In this document: piece by piece, positions 13,360-25,832 of the stretch
Numbering within the stretch: the stretch's first letter is position 1
Layout of the letters: each line of letters starts with the position of its first letter
NCBI GenBank assembly: GCA_001051155.2
Contig: JYIP02000004.1
Location: 3,280,383 to 3,344,382 of the forward strand
Origin: Chrysoporthe austroafricana
Lineage: Eukaryota; Ascomycota; Sordariomycetes; Diaporthales; Cryphonectriaceae
Length of the DNA stretch: 64,000 bases
Reading direction: 5' to 3'
Notes under the pieces: generated by a model
Told to the model about the DNA's origin: nothing
Database searches by the model: none
The model's input: only the letters and a program-made list of their open reading frames with translations
Translations under genes and position numbers: made by a program

Positions 13360-15533
13360 CGGTCCTCCGCAAGGGACGATCGGTGTCGCCCCTGCATCCG
13401 CTGTCCCTTATGCCATGCAAAGACGGTGTGCGGCTATTATTTGAGGCGATCTACCGCGAGGACTCGTTTCGGCCGTGACCCGCGATACGCGCGGCGGAGG
13501 AGGGGGGACCAGCGAGGCCTCGGCTCGTCTCCAGGCGACCCCCAGGGGAGGGGCGCCGATGCCGTATATAGGGGAGAATTGGACACAGTAAAGCAAGAAG
13601 CAAATCGGGCTCCTCAGGAGCCGCAGCGAAGCCAAAAGAGCGTCGTCGACCGACGGGTGGTGGTGTTGACCAGCAAGGTGGGTTGTTGGAGTTGTGGAGG
13701 GGAACGACGTTGGTGGTTCAGGTCTAGTCGTCGAGGCTGGACGAGTGAGGTGAACTATGGCGCGGGAAAGGTGGGTCCCACGGGCAGGGGCCTGTGCACC
13801 CTTGTCGCATCACATAATTAACTATGAACGAATTGCCTTTCCACCTGGCAGCCATCCTGCCGGTCACAGCCCCCTCAGTCCTGCACTTCCCTCATATGCC
13901 ATAGTATAGGGTCCTGATCATTATTGTCGTATTAACATGACTACCACGCTCGATCTTATCTCCTCTGTACAACAGGAGTCCTGGCTCAGGTGGGGAACAG
14001 TCGAGACAGGTAGTCAAGAGAGGGTACCCAAGCACTGAGCACAGGGGCTTCCCTCCCAAACAAGGCACAGTAAAGTGGTCCTCAACAGCAAAAAAATCGT
14101 ATACCCTGCCAACCTTGCCCCTCACTCTACTCTCTTTTTTTTCTTCTTTGCTTTTCTCTTTCTTTCTTCTTTTTTCTTATTCATTTTCTTTTAATAGGTT
14201 GTTGTTGCTGTTTTTCTAAGTTCTGGAAATATCGTCTCCTGCGTGCACAGAAAGAGACCTCACGCCCACGTATGGAGATGGTGACAGTGATGCCGGTGAT
14301 GACCTTGGGGGCTAAGCCGCGAGTGGTTCACCTAACGCCGGTGAGCAGCGCTGTACTAGTACGATGCCAGGATGGGTGCGCCCTTCTTATCTAGGCTCTG
14401 CAGGTGTGGGAGCAAGCGCTCGCCGGTCACCGGTGTGATATCTGGGCGTGTCATACGATGGATGCTCCTACGATGGGCACAGACCGACCCTCACGCGGGC
14501 ACACCGGTGCCATGGTGGTAGCCAATGGCCCGCGCCCGTCGCCTGCACCCCGCGATCCACGATCCAAAGATCCGCCGTGGCAGATGGGCAGGCAAGCCGT
14601 AGGGCCCTACCATGGTACATAGCCATGCACTCTGCTGGGTTCTGGCAGCGCAACACGCCTGCCGATCGACGGTGTAACTTCATCTCGACCGCCCCGCGCG
14701 CACCCCCCGGAGAAGGGTACCAGCATGCCTGCAGCCCCTGTAGCTGCACTCTTCCCGCGCTGCAGATGGGACGCTGCGCTGCACTGCGCTGCGCTACAGG
14801 CTGCTGAGCACACTACACACTACACTATACGACACTACACCGCAGGCGCTCCCGAGGTGTGTCGTCCACAGCCTGCGATCGACGCCTTCTCAGGGCCAAC
14901 AGGGCCGGCGGGAGGCTCGCCCGTGACCTAGCAAACCCCCCCGTCCTGGCCGTCTCCACTCCTCTCAGGCGGTCCTCGTGGCCGCGTGGTTGAGGCTCTC
15001 GGCGACTTCCGGGCCCTGGCGCGCCATGCCAGTGCACCGCTGGCTGCCGCTGTGGGTCCGGCCCGGCCACTGCCACCGCAGGTCTGAGCCGCCCTCCGAC
15101 GCGCTGCAACTGTCCATGCTGCCATGATGACTATCTGCGAACGGTTTGGCTCGCTCGCTAGGCCGTTGCCAGCAGCAGGCAGGCGGCGGTGCCGGTGCGG
15201 GCGCCGAGGGGGGGTTAGGACATAAATATCTCCCACCTCCCCGTTGGCGGGTCCCAGTCGAGGTGCTGTATCTCCATACCCTCTCCCTCCCTCTCCGCCT
15301 CTGTCTCTGTCTCTATCTCTCTCTTCTATCTCTCCCTCTCTCCTCTCTTAGATCCGCTCGTGCCAGACGTGACACCTGCTGTTGGCCTCATCCCTGTGCC
15401 CTCTTGCAGCCCTGCCTCCCGGCCCGTGACGGAGAGAGATCCAGCGGTCCCCTACGCTTACTCCCCCGCCTCCTGTGCTTGCCCCACCAAGACAACCCGC
15501 CCTGCACACACATACACACACAAGAACATCACG
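13360..15533. other. divergent intergenic region between Rictor and uricase genes
   Basis: About 2.2 kb with no supported gene, shared as the upstream region of both neighbours. It contains a T/C-rich stretch at about 14126-14200 and a strong pyrimidine tract just before the uricase start. Short open frames here have no recognisable features. Confidence 0.6.
15281..15349 (+). promoter_or_regulatory. CT-rich tract upstream of uricase
   Basis: About 70 nt of almost pure C and T on the plus strand, some 185 nt before the uricase ATG. Pyrimidine tracts of this kind are common in core promoters and 5' leaders of filamentous fungi and often lie just upstream of transcription starts. The role is inferred from position and composition only. 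Confidence 0.5.
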
Positions 15534-16566
15534 ATGCCTAGGGTCACATCTGCCAGGTACGGAAAGGACAATGTCCGGGTCTACAAGGTCCACCGGGACG
15601 AGGCCACCGGCGTCCAGACCGTCACAGAGATGACGGTGACCTGCCTGCTCGAGGGTGACATCGACACATCGTGAGAGCCGCGCCCCGAGCACCCGCTCGC
15701 CCTTCCCCAAGACTAACCTTCTCCCTTTCCCCCTCCCCCAGGTACACCGAGGCCGACAACAGCGTGGTGGTGGCCACCGACTCGATGAAGAACACCATTT
15801 ACATCAAGGCCAAGGAGCACCCCGTCAACCCGCCGGAGCTCTTCGCCAGCACCCTCGGCCAGCACTTCATCGACACCTACGCGCACATCCACACCGCGCA
15901 CATCAAGGTCGTCGTGCACCGCTGGACCCGCATGGTCGTCGACGGCCGGCCCCACCCCCACAGCTTCTACCGCGACGGCCAGGAGACCCGCAACGTCGAG
16001 GCCGCCGTCGACCGCCGGACCGGCATCGCCCTCCGGAGCGGCATCGTCGGCCTGACCGTGCTCAAGAGCACCGGCTCCGCCTTCCACGGCTTCGTCCGCG
16101 ACGAGTACACCACCCTCGGCGAGACCTGGGACCGCATCCTCAGCACCGACGTCGACTGCGGCTGGACCTGGCGCACCTTCGCCTCCCTCGCCGAGGTCGA
16201 GGCGGCCACCCCCAAGTTCGACGACGCCTGGGAGAAGGCCCGCGCCATCACCATGAAGACCTTCGCCGAGGACGAGAGCCCCAGCGTGCAGAACACCATG
16301 TACAAGATGTGCGAGCAGATCCTGGCCGCCGTGCCTGACACCGAGCGCGCCGACTACTCCCTGCCGAACAAGCACTACTTTGAGATCGGTGAGTCACCCC
16401 GCCCGCACCCGCACCACCACCAGGGGTTTGGCATATATACTAACAGAACTGCGCTCTAGACCTCAGTTGGCACAAGGGCCTCAAGAACACCGGCAAGGAC
16501 GCCGAGGTCTACGCCCCGCAGTCTGGCCCCAACGGTCTGATCAAGTGCGAGGTTTCTCGATCCTAG
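15534..16566 (+). CDS. uricase (urate oxidase)
   Basis: Oxidises urate to 5-hydroxyisourate in purine breakdown, normally in peroxisomes. Three exons (15534-15670, 15742-16388, 16460-16566) give 296 aa, normal for the family. Family features visible: an N-terminal YGKDNVRVYK with the active-site Lys near residue 11; VVVATDSMKNT with the Thr-Asp pair at about 58-59; NPPELFASTLGQHFIDTY; FHGFVRDEYTTL; and SLPNKHYFEIDLSWHKGL spanning the second splice junction. The predicted C-terminus is CEVSRS. This is not a canonical PTS1 (SKL-like), so peroxisomal import by that route is uncertain. A CT-rich tract and a CA-rich leader precede the ATG. The gene diverges from the Rictor gene. Confidence 0.96.
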
Positions 16567-17351
16567 GTGGGAGATCACAGGCCGGACAGAGAGGTCCGGG
16601 GGAGGGGGAAGAGATGAGGCGGTGAACATTCAGTCATAGGACAGGTTGGGCGGCGGCGCTGTTGGAAAGATAGACAGCCGGGGCCCCGAGGCATACATGC
16701 GCGCACTGGGGGGTGCGCAGCTCTACAACATTGCATGATACCAATTTAGCTCAGCATCAAGGTCGTTTCAGATGAATGTACATATCGAGATCTTGCACAA
16801 TCCCATGATGATGCTCGTCCGTGTAGAAAAGAGCCCACGTCCAGTCCAGAGGCCATGCGTGCAGGACGGCCTTATTGGAGGGTAAGCGCATTTGTATAAT
16901 AGATCATGTGTATGAAGCAGCTTCGTGCCTTTGAGATTCATTATGCCAGGCAAGACACGCCTATAGAAGTACGGACGGCCGCGGCGGGCTCTCACAGCGG
17001 GTCTCTACGGAATTGAGAACTGGTCCCCTGGTAATCCATCCACGAAGTCCTTGTTTCTGTTGCAGTATCCTACCTCCTTGGGTAGGGTCAGGTGCTACCA
17101 ATCATGCCTTCCAGCCCATGCACCTCACGTTGACGGAACAGAAATGGTACGCAGATTGCCATCATCAGTGACACTGAGCCCATGTCGAGTAGTGCCGGGA
17201 TATGCCGGCATGCCCGGTCTCGCATATGCAGATATACACCGAGCCCTGTGTCCGGGCCCGTCCGATTTGTGTTGTTTCCCTTCCCCTCCAGCCGAGACAG
17301 GCAGCATGGCCCTGCCGATCAAGTTCTCCCCCCACACCAGCCGCCCTAGCC
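16567..17351. other. convergent intergenic region, uricase / uL13m
   Basis: Holds the 3' regions of uricase (+) and the mitochondrial ribosomal protein gene (-). No gene supported. Confidence 0.6.
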
Positions 17352-17995
17352 TCATATCCTCGCCCAGTCCGCTTCCCGGATCCCCTTAGCGACCTCCTCC
17401 CAGCCCTCGGCGCCGACCTTGCGCCCGCCGAACCGCAGCAGGTTCTGCTCGTAGGGGTGGGCCTCGCCCTCGAAGGCCTTGAGGCGCGCGAGGCGCTTCT
17501 TGCGCAGGCGATTCTTGGGCAGCATGCCGCTGACGGCCTTGCGCAGGACCTCGCCGCCGCCGAACTTGTCCATCAGCGCGTCCATGGTCACCTGCCGCAG
17601 CGAGCCCGGCCGCGTGTTGTGCCGGTAGTAGCTCTTGCGCCACTTCTTGAGCCCCGTCGTGTACAGCGCCGCGCAGTTCGTCACCACCACGTAGTCGCCG
17701 CAGTCCGTCGACGGGTCCCACGTTGGCTTGTGCTTGCCCATCAGCAGCGTCGCGATCCGCGACGCCAGCCGGCCCAGCGGCGGCGGCGTCACGGCCTCCG
17801 GCGGCGCCTTGACCGTGGAGAGCGTAGGGTGCGGCGTGGAGGCGGAGACGTGGTGCCAGACGCGCGAGTAGGCCAGCCGGGTCTGCGGGCGAGGGGAGGA
17901 GGACGTCACGTCAGCAAGATTGGCCTGTGATGGGCTGATATGGAGGGGGTCGTGGTGGTGGCGGCGGAACTTACGAGGCCGACGTTCTGGGACAT
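17352..17995 (-). CDS. MRPL23: mitochondrial large-subunit ribosomal protein uL13m
   Basis: Component of the mitochondrial ribosome large subunit. Two exons: 17995-17975 encodes only MSQNVGL, then a 92-nt intron, then 17882-17352, giving 183 aa. The joined start MSQNVGLTRLAYSRVWH is typical of fungal mitochondrial L13. The core L13 fold is evident from LGRLASRIATLLMGKHKP, CGDYVVVTNC and YRHNTRPG, followed by the basic MLPKNRLRKKRLARLKAF segment and HPYEQNL. The tiny first exon is confirmed by a GTAAGT donor and a CGCAG acceptor in phase. The gene diverges from the copper chaperone gene with 388 bp between starts. The yeast orthologue is named MRPL23. Confidence 0.95.
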
Positions 17996-18383
17996 TTTGG
18001 CGGTATCACGAGGGTTTGGCGCCCCTCATCAACGCGTAGGGGATTTGGCTGTCCTCAAGTAGGCTCCGAAGGGGTGATTGAGCTGTGCTGCCGCCTGTCG
18101 TGGTCGTCGCCGGTGGTATGGATCGTCGTCACAAGCAGCTGTGATCGCGCTCGAGGTCCCAAAAAATCAAGACGCCGTGTTACGTAATCCGAGCTGGTCC
18201 ACTTAGACCTCATACCCCTGCTCTGCCGTCGAGGCCTGCTGGGTCCCGTCTGATTCGGCTCAGGCTCCGGAGGCGATTTCAAAGCAGCATGTCAACATGG
18301 ACCGATTTCAAGCGAGGAGGCGACGGGACAAGTCTCGACGGTGCAAATACTAAAGATACAGGACCTGCTCTGCACTCCTTCCG
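17996..18383. promoter_or_regulatory. short divergent promoter region, uL13m / CCS
   Basis: 388 bp separate the uL13m ATG from the upstream ATG of the copper chaperone, or 523 bp from its downstream ATG. A shared or bidirectional promoter is likely from the spacing; no specific element was recognised. Confidence 0.5.
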
Positions 18384-19891
18384 ATGAGCAGAAGCACCCG
18401 CATCCTGGGCGGAATATCTGGCATCGCACTCCTCGGCTCCGGCGCATACCTCGCTTACAATAGACGTGAACCCTCTCGCCTTGCTACTCCACACAAGAGA
18501 TCCGCACCAACGCCGATGATGACTGTGAATAACAAATTTGAGGTCCGTGGAGCCCTGGACCTCGCCAGAAGGCTCATTTCCTCCCAGTCTCGCTCGAGAG
18601 AAGAGCGTGCGGCTAACAACAGGGGAAACAGACACTTTTCGCGGTGCCAATGCACTGCGACGGCTGCGTCAAGGATGTTTCAGACTCGCTCTATAAACTC
18701 GACGGCATCTCCCTCGTCGAGGCCAACCTGAAGGACCAGCTGGTCCGGATAGAGGGCACTGGTATGTCTCTCCCAGGACAGGCCCCATCCCATCTGCCAT
18801 GTGCTTGCCATCCTGCCCGCGGGCGGTCGGTCTCTTCCAGAGGCCCGCGGGGCAGGACAGATCGCGGCGATGGACGTCTGGGATGCTCAGCCTTGCGCAA
18901 GCGGCTGGACGTGGAGATAGTTTGTTTCACGACGAGGCGGAAACCTGCTGATACGCGCCACTTCGCATTTAGCACCGCCATCGCAGATCGTCGCGACGAT
19001 CGAGGCCACCGGGAGGGATGCGATCCTGCGAGGGTCGGGAGGATCGAACAGTGAGTCACCCACACGGCCTCATGCGAATATCTTGGCGCCGCTTCTGCTT
19101 GTGCGATCTACGACCCAGCGGCAAAATTTATTTTCAGCCGCCAGTCTCAGTTCATGATTGGAAGGGCCAGGATAGGGCTGCGCGGCTGAGGATTATCAAT
19201 CTTTCTTGTCGGTGATGATTCGGGGGTGGGAGCGCGCGCGCGCGGGATGTTTGGTTTGACGAAGGCCCAGCTTTACGATCCCGAAACCGTCTTTTCTATA
19301 TCAGGACCTACGCATAAACACCCAGAGGCTGACGCGTTCGCAGGCGCGGCTGTGAGCATCCTCGAGACGTTCGATCAGGACGGCATCGACGCGGTGGTAC
19401 CGGAGGACGGCAAGCGCCGTGAGGTCCGTGGCCTCGCCCGCATGGTGGAGGTCTCCGGGACCGTCACCCTCGTCGACCTCACCATCCGCGGCGTCGAGCC
19501 TGGCACCTACCGCGCCACGATCCGCGAGTACGGCGACCTGAAGGACGGCGCGTCGTCGGCGGGCCCCGTATGGAAGGGCGACCTGACCGCACAGGCCGAG
19601 GAGCACAAGTCACAGGTGAGAGGGGACCTGGGCACGGTAGAGGTCGGCCCTGACGGCCGGGGGGCGGTGTTCTTGGACAGGCCGTTCCAGGTCTGGGAGG
19701 TCATTGGGCATGCGTTCGTGGTTACGCGGCAGGAGGGCCAAGGAAAGCCGCTGCAGAACGATGACAACACGGTAGTGGGGGTGATAGCGCGAAGCGCGGG
19801 CATGTGGGACAATGACAAGACAGTGTGCTCCTGCACAGGGAAGACGCTATGGGAGGAGAGGAAGGACGAGGTCAAGAAGGGCATGCTGTGA
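18384..19891 (+). CDS. CCS1: copper chaperone for superoxide dismutase 1
   Basis: Delivers copper to Cu/Zn superoxide dismutase and forms its disulfide, in cytosol and mitochondrial intermembrane space. Four exons (18384-18542, 18632-18761, 18973-19050, 19344-19891). From the upstream ATG the product is 304 aa; from the ATG at 18519 it is 259 aa, close to the usual size. Domain 1 is Atx1-like with metal site MHCDGC in FETLFAVPMHCDGCV. Domain 2 resembles SOD1 (VSGTVTLVDLTIRGVEPGTY, WEVIGHAFVVT). Domain 3 has the essential CxC (CSC) near the C-terminus. The first intron uses an unusual GTCCGT donor. The upstream extension MSRSTRILGGISGIALLG contains a hydrophobic helix followed by arginines and joins in frame, so two start sites are possible. 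The feature start takes the longer form. Confidence 0.9.
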
Positions 19892-22800
19892 GCACGGGCG
19901 AGGCGGAGCCCAGGTGCTGGGCGTAGAGGTTATAGCCGGGCACTTACCTCTTAAAGCGAGCAATCGTAAGATTGTTGTGTCGAAGTCACCTTATTGGGTG
20001 CCACGATGGCCAGACACTGCCTCAAAACTTGATAAGATTATATGTGCCCGTTCACCCATGACCAACGGTACTATGCAGTCAGCGAAAGCGCTTAAGTATA
20101 CTCGATATGGTATACAGAACCGGATCGTCACGGGGGCTTGAGAGATAGTCCCTGTTTGTCTATCGTCCGCACGCTCGCGCAATCCGTGCTGAGCAGCCAT
20201 CCAACGGCCCGCTGGCTTATTCTGAAGGCTGGACTCTCATGCTATACGTATGCTTGCACATCTGGCATGAACGGCCTGCTATTTGGAGAACGGATTTGAA
20301 GGCCGAAAGTTGACCTCCCCCAGCAGGTCGTATGGATTGGACGACGGTGCGCACAGATGGGGATGGGGACCATCTCGGAGCAGCTCGGGCATACGCGCGT
20401 CACGGAATTCCACACGCAGATCCTCCTGAGCATTGTGGACTGGAGGAGCGTGGTAAGTATGAGCTCGAGAGTAGATCCAGATACCGAGCGGGAAGACCTC
20501 TTGAGATACTCTGAACGGACTTCTATCGCCGTGTCCCGCTGCCCTGCGAGTCGATGCCGGCTGGATGTGATACAATGTGTATTTCCTGTGGAGGACAACC
20601 CAGATAATCGATGTTTCCGAGATCGCGAATCTTGAAATCTCGGACACGATCAACTCCGGTTTACCAGACCCCGCGCCTCGTCATTGTCTGACGACGACGT
20701 TGAGTCCGGGAGATCTTGCCTGGCAGCCCGAATCTCACATGCTCAGCGCGAATCGCAGGGCTGGTCGTGGAACGTCAAGGGCCAGGAGCCACGATCCGCG
20801 CCATCAGCCCTCCCCAGGACGGTCCCGAATCGGGGGAGATGACCCGCTCCCATGACCTAGTCTTGGGTCAAAGGGGGTTCTCCAAGATTCAGGACGGTGC
20901 AGATTCGGAAGACGTGCCGGGCTCAAGACCGCGGCAAGGAGCTGTACGCGGTGCCTGATTAGTTTTGAGGCTCGCCGGGGTCATCGTTCCCCACCGAACC
21001 GGAGCTGTACTAGGCATGAGGGTCATACAGGCAGAGTACACCTGAGAGCCATCTGCGCAGGCCGACAGCGGATCCCAAAGAAGGAAAAAAAAAATTCGTA
21101 TATCGTGAGTATACCTCGTGGCAGATCTGTCGCAGGAGGAACGCACAGGGCCGGTTCAGCTCCACTTATCGCAGACCGGAAGACATCGCTCCAGTAGCAC
21201 GCCCTGGGGAAGATGAGACGAGGACCCAGTCGATGGGTGCGGGATGTTGCCTGTCGTCCCACCTTTGTCGTGCACCTTAATTCGAAGCCAAGACTCGCGG
21301 CCGGACCTGCATCGAGGCTGCGGCCTGCTGCTTCATAAGACCGATGGGGAAGTTTCAAAACTGCTTTCTGACGTAAGGCGAGGTCTCCTGCGGAAGACCT
21401 CGATACGTATTAGTTCCGCTCCGCCGATGCTATATTCGTAAAAGACACCCGCTTGGTAAGCCAGCGAGTTCCCGAGACCCGTCAGTCATGGGCTGGCAAT
21501 GTCGCTCGGTGGTATAGTGGAGGCTCGCTCGAGACGTACGTGCCCTTTAGCGAATGCCAGATCTGAACGATCGCGCGCGAACAGGGCGTAGGTGCCCCGT
21601 TGCGGACGGGACGCGCCTCATGTCTAAGACCTCGCGTTTACATAGCCGGGATGTACTCAGTAGTTGTCCCTTGCAGTCCGTCTAACTAACAGGGTGGGAG
21701 TGCAAGCAGATCACTCTCCCAATCCCGTCCACGTGGAGAGCATGTGTGGAACTGTGCGCCTGATGGCCCATGGCGGAGCCAGACAACTTAGTTGCATCGT
21801 GCGGTGCAGCATGCAAAGCACAGTCTCTGAACCGCAAGTAAGTTTCCTTAAGGGTCGGGATATAGGGAGCGATAGCTGCATGATTCGTGCTGTGACGCTG
21901 CGTGGACGAACGGCATAAGTAGGTGGATCCACCGGAATTCCAGACCTGCTCTACTTCCCGAGACCATCACCGCCAAGGGCACAATGACTCTCGGTCCGCC
22001 TCATGGGTGCTGGCACAATATCAAGAGTGCAATATTTGATATGGCTCGCGAAGGGCTGTGCGACGGACCGTCGTTGAAGGCCAAGCCGGCAGAAATGGCA
22101 GTGTCGATGCCATCGAGACCCGACCCAAGCTTCCTGTTGAGTTTCATGTCTTTTTCGCATGAGTCTACCTGCGAGCCTGGAAGACAACCTTTATCACTGA
22201 CAGAGGGGCCTGTGAGGCTTCCCTGCGTTGGAACCCCCATGCCGGAGAGTAGCCGCATGCAAGCGAACAGATGACATGACGGTGACACCGCATTGCATTG
22301 CATGCTCCGAAAATAGATTGTGATATTGACTCTCGACTGCATCTGTTGGCGAGAAGACGCGGCGCTGTGGACCGGAAAGAATACTTGGCGTGGCGGTGAG
22401 GTCCAAGGAACGGAGCGGAGGTCGATTGTTGCCTCTGACTCACGAACCTGGTGAAGCCATCACGTCGTCGGAGAGGTGCATCCTGCGAGGCTCCGTCTCT
22501 CCGGCCATCCACACGAGGACTGAGGAGGCGGTCTCGAGATAGGATGTGAGACCCTCAGACTCCAGGAAGGGGCTCCGCCTTGGGTGCTGAGACAAGGTCA
22601 AGATCCCTCGGGAGCGGAAAGGAACGCAAGGCGCTTAAAAGAATGCAGGGCTGACTGACGTGGCATCGCGAGTCGACGACTTGATATTGTGATGGAGGCG
22701 GCGGAGAGGTTTGGAGGTTGTGGTTGGTGTGGTGGCGGAGGGGTGACCCGAGTATTCGGCCGGCTACAACTGCTAGTGGCTGCTGTGATATCCTGCAGAG

Positions 22801-25800
22801 TGCTGCAGTAGGTGGATCCCATCTACAAGAACGTGCCCCAGTGAGATCTGGAGATTGACGACATGCTGTGGCCCAGGGAAGAAGGGGACTGGGCAGGGCC
22901 AAATCTACGCGCCGTCAGCAGCGCCTCATGTGAGAGCCAAGGGCCGGCCAGGCCAATCACAGCTCAACATGCGGTCCAGACGCTGGACGCATTGAGAGGA
23001 GCAGACGTCCGATTTGCGAAGAACCCCTGGGGCCTGTGACGAGGCCTGGTATATCGGGCCGGGACTTTAATGCTGAGGGTGTCATGTGAGGCCCTTCATG
23101 CCGAAAATTCTTCGATACTCTCTACTGGGTACCAACCCTATCGTATGTTGCTGCCATTGACGTATGCAGTAGCACAGCGTTCCCGCACACGTTCCCGATG
23201 CAGGTCGACGCCATGGCACAACCATGCCGTGTGACATGACGGGCAATACCTCCTGGGCGTCGCGTGGCGCGGTATTCCTCTGTAGCAGGAGATCCTCCTC
23301 CTCCTCCGGCCGCAGGACGGGGGATGAGAGCTCGGACGGCTCAAGCCACGGGCAAGGGGGGGGGGCGCAACGTGAAGTTTTGAAATATGCCAATCTGGCT
23401 TGCCATGCGTAGTTTCTGCCGGCAGGTGAATCGACAAAACAGGCCGGACGGTACAGAGTTTGGATGCCTGCAGGCGAGGCTGGGCAGTGTCCCCCTCGCC
23501 AACATCCGATACCGACCGGGAAACATACGAGAAAGTTTGGCATTTCCGGTACTCATGCCAGGGCCGGTCACAATCTTAAGCCGCCAGGCAGCGCCGGGCC
23601 TGCTTTTGACTTCTATGGTCAGCGTGAGCCGGATACTACCTTGATTGCCCGCAGGCCGGCTAGTCGACCCGCCAATTCGACCGAGATGGCCTCGACTCGC
23701 AGCCATTTCCTTTTTCTTCCGTTTTTGCCTAGTTTTTCCCCTTCCTCTCTCGCGTCGCAAGAGTTGCAGGAGGGAGGAGGGGGTCGCGAGGGGATCGGGA
23801 TCTCGAGGCGACCGCACCGCCTGACCAGAAGCCCAGGTGTTTGAAACCGAGAGGCTGTCCGGCTCGAGATGAGTGCATCACGGTACGAGATGGTGTCGTT
23901 CGTATAGGACCTACCCAGTACTACGCATATGTAGGACCCGGTGGGGCCATCGTACATACTCGGACCCCAGCTGGGTCTGGACGGGGTTGCCAAGTGCCAC
24001 CGCGGGCGCTACCGTGCAGGTGCGTGCAGTGGTGTGCATGCTGTGGTGTGGTGGTGGTGGTGGCTGTACGGACGTACTAATCTGCTACCTGGGATGTACT
24101 GGGGCTCTCACACTGCACCCCTGACCCCGGGCGGGCGGCGGGCAGCCTCCTGTCCCAGTACGGACCCCCTGTGCCCCTGTACGGGTCAACCGCAGAAGCC
24201 AGCAGCCGTTTTGAGTGCACAGGCACCACCCAGCGTTTGAGGACGGCAAGGCGGTCGTGATCGTGTTTGAGGGAGGGCCGCGGCGGGATCAGGGGCAGAT
24301 CGAGACCCAGCTGCCCCGGCGGCGACAAGACTTATTACTGCCCAGGCAGGCCCACCGCTGGCATCACGGTCGGTTTGATGTAGGGTTGAGTCAAACGGAT
24401 CGGCGCAGGCAAGAACACCAGCAGACGGCGAGGCGAGGGCGAACAAGACGAGACGAGCTTCGACGAGAACCTTGCGCGGCCGGGCTGCAGACGTGCCACG
24501 CATCACGCACCAGGCCAGAGATCAGACCTGCATCGGCCTTTATTCCCCTTCTTTTCTCTCCAATCCCACCTCTCAGCTCGCCGCGCATCTCTCTTCCCTC
24601 CCGTTCATTTGATCCCACCTCTGCCCCCCTCCACCGTCCTTATCGATCGATCGTCCCTGGTTAGGCGCTGGCTTTTCGCCCACCATCCACTCATTTGCCT
24701 CGGCAGGGTTATTCTTTTCGACTAGAGGATCCCACTTGCGACCTGGAACGGACCACCTCCAGACCACTCGACTGCTACCCGGCAGACCCCCACCTTCCAG
24801 TCCTTTCCGAACCCGTTCGAACAGACAGGCCACAGCGCACCCCGATCAGTCGAGCAGCTGGCACATCTCGGACGCGCAGGACGGCTGAGCTGGTGTGCTG
24901 AAACAGGTCGAGCTCCGGGGCATACAAGATCGAAAACGAGTCAGGATAAGAAAACAGGGGCAGGCTCCTTAGCTTCTTCCTCGCTCGCCCTCGTCCTCTC
25001 CACACACCTCCACAACCACCTCCACAACACCCGCCCGAGTATACTCGCACTTATACAGTACATATTCACATCTGCCCGTCCGCCCACCCCCCATTGCGCC
25101 TGCAACCGATACCCGACCTCGTCACCCCGCAGGCTTGGAGATTAATCACCATCACACATCTGCCTACCTACCACACGTCGACCTCGGCCTCGAACCAGAC
25201 GTCTAATTATAGTCCCACGCCTGCCGTCTTGGGGACGCTATCGACTTGCTCCCGGACTAAGGCGCTGCACTACACCCGATTCCCACGCAACGGTCCGCGG
25301 AGAGTCCACCCGATCTCGCAGGTTCGCAGTCCTCGCCAGGGCCACGGCTTTCCCAACAACGCCTCGAGAAAATTCCGAGGTGACCCCATCTTTGGGTCAT
25401 CCAGACAGAATCACGCGCCGGCGGGCACTAGTGGGTTCAACGATTGGCAAAGAGCAGGGCTTTCCGCAGAGGCGATCTTGGCCTGGGCTAAAGCGGGGAC
25501 GACGTTCGCGCTCCGCTGCAACTGCTTTTCACGTCACACCAACGAGAGCTGCTGGGAGGGTTCCGGTTCAACCGACCAGATTCTCCTCGGCCTGGAAGCT
25601 ACCTTGACGGCTCCTACACTGTCAGACCGTCTCCTCAATTCGTCTCCACGGCAGACGAGTCACATCCGCCGTCACTCGCCGAGTGGCCCCACAGGCCTAC
25701 AATATCTGCCCAAGCCCCCGCAGCGCACCGACGCCCTCGAGAACCTCATAACTGTCGAAGCAGACGTTCGTCGTTTGCACGAACGCCTGCCCCCAGACAC

Positions 25801-25832
25801 CTCTCAACATTTCAGGCCACAATTAAGCAACC
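19892..25832. other. 5.9-kb gene-poor stretch and NoxR 5' leader
   Basis: No gene supported between the copper chaperone and NoxR. Short protein-like pieces (for example plus strand 20307-20452, ending at a GTAAGT) do not extend into a gene. A G/T-rich repeat lies at 24035-24065. From about 24.5 kb the plus strand becomes C/T-rich, as expected for a promoter and leader of NoxR. An open frame without an ATG start runs 25094-25855 and overlaps the NoxR start in another frame. Confidence 0.5.
24047..24064. repeat. GGT/GTG simple repeat
   Basis: Short run of GTG units in noncoding DNA; a minor microsatellite. Confidence 0.6.

Noticed and set aside
15655..16375. Long open frames on both strands overlapping uricase
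   Set aside because: Out-of-frame and antisense shadows of uricase exon 2 with His/Arg- or Val/Gly-rich products.
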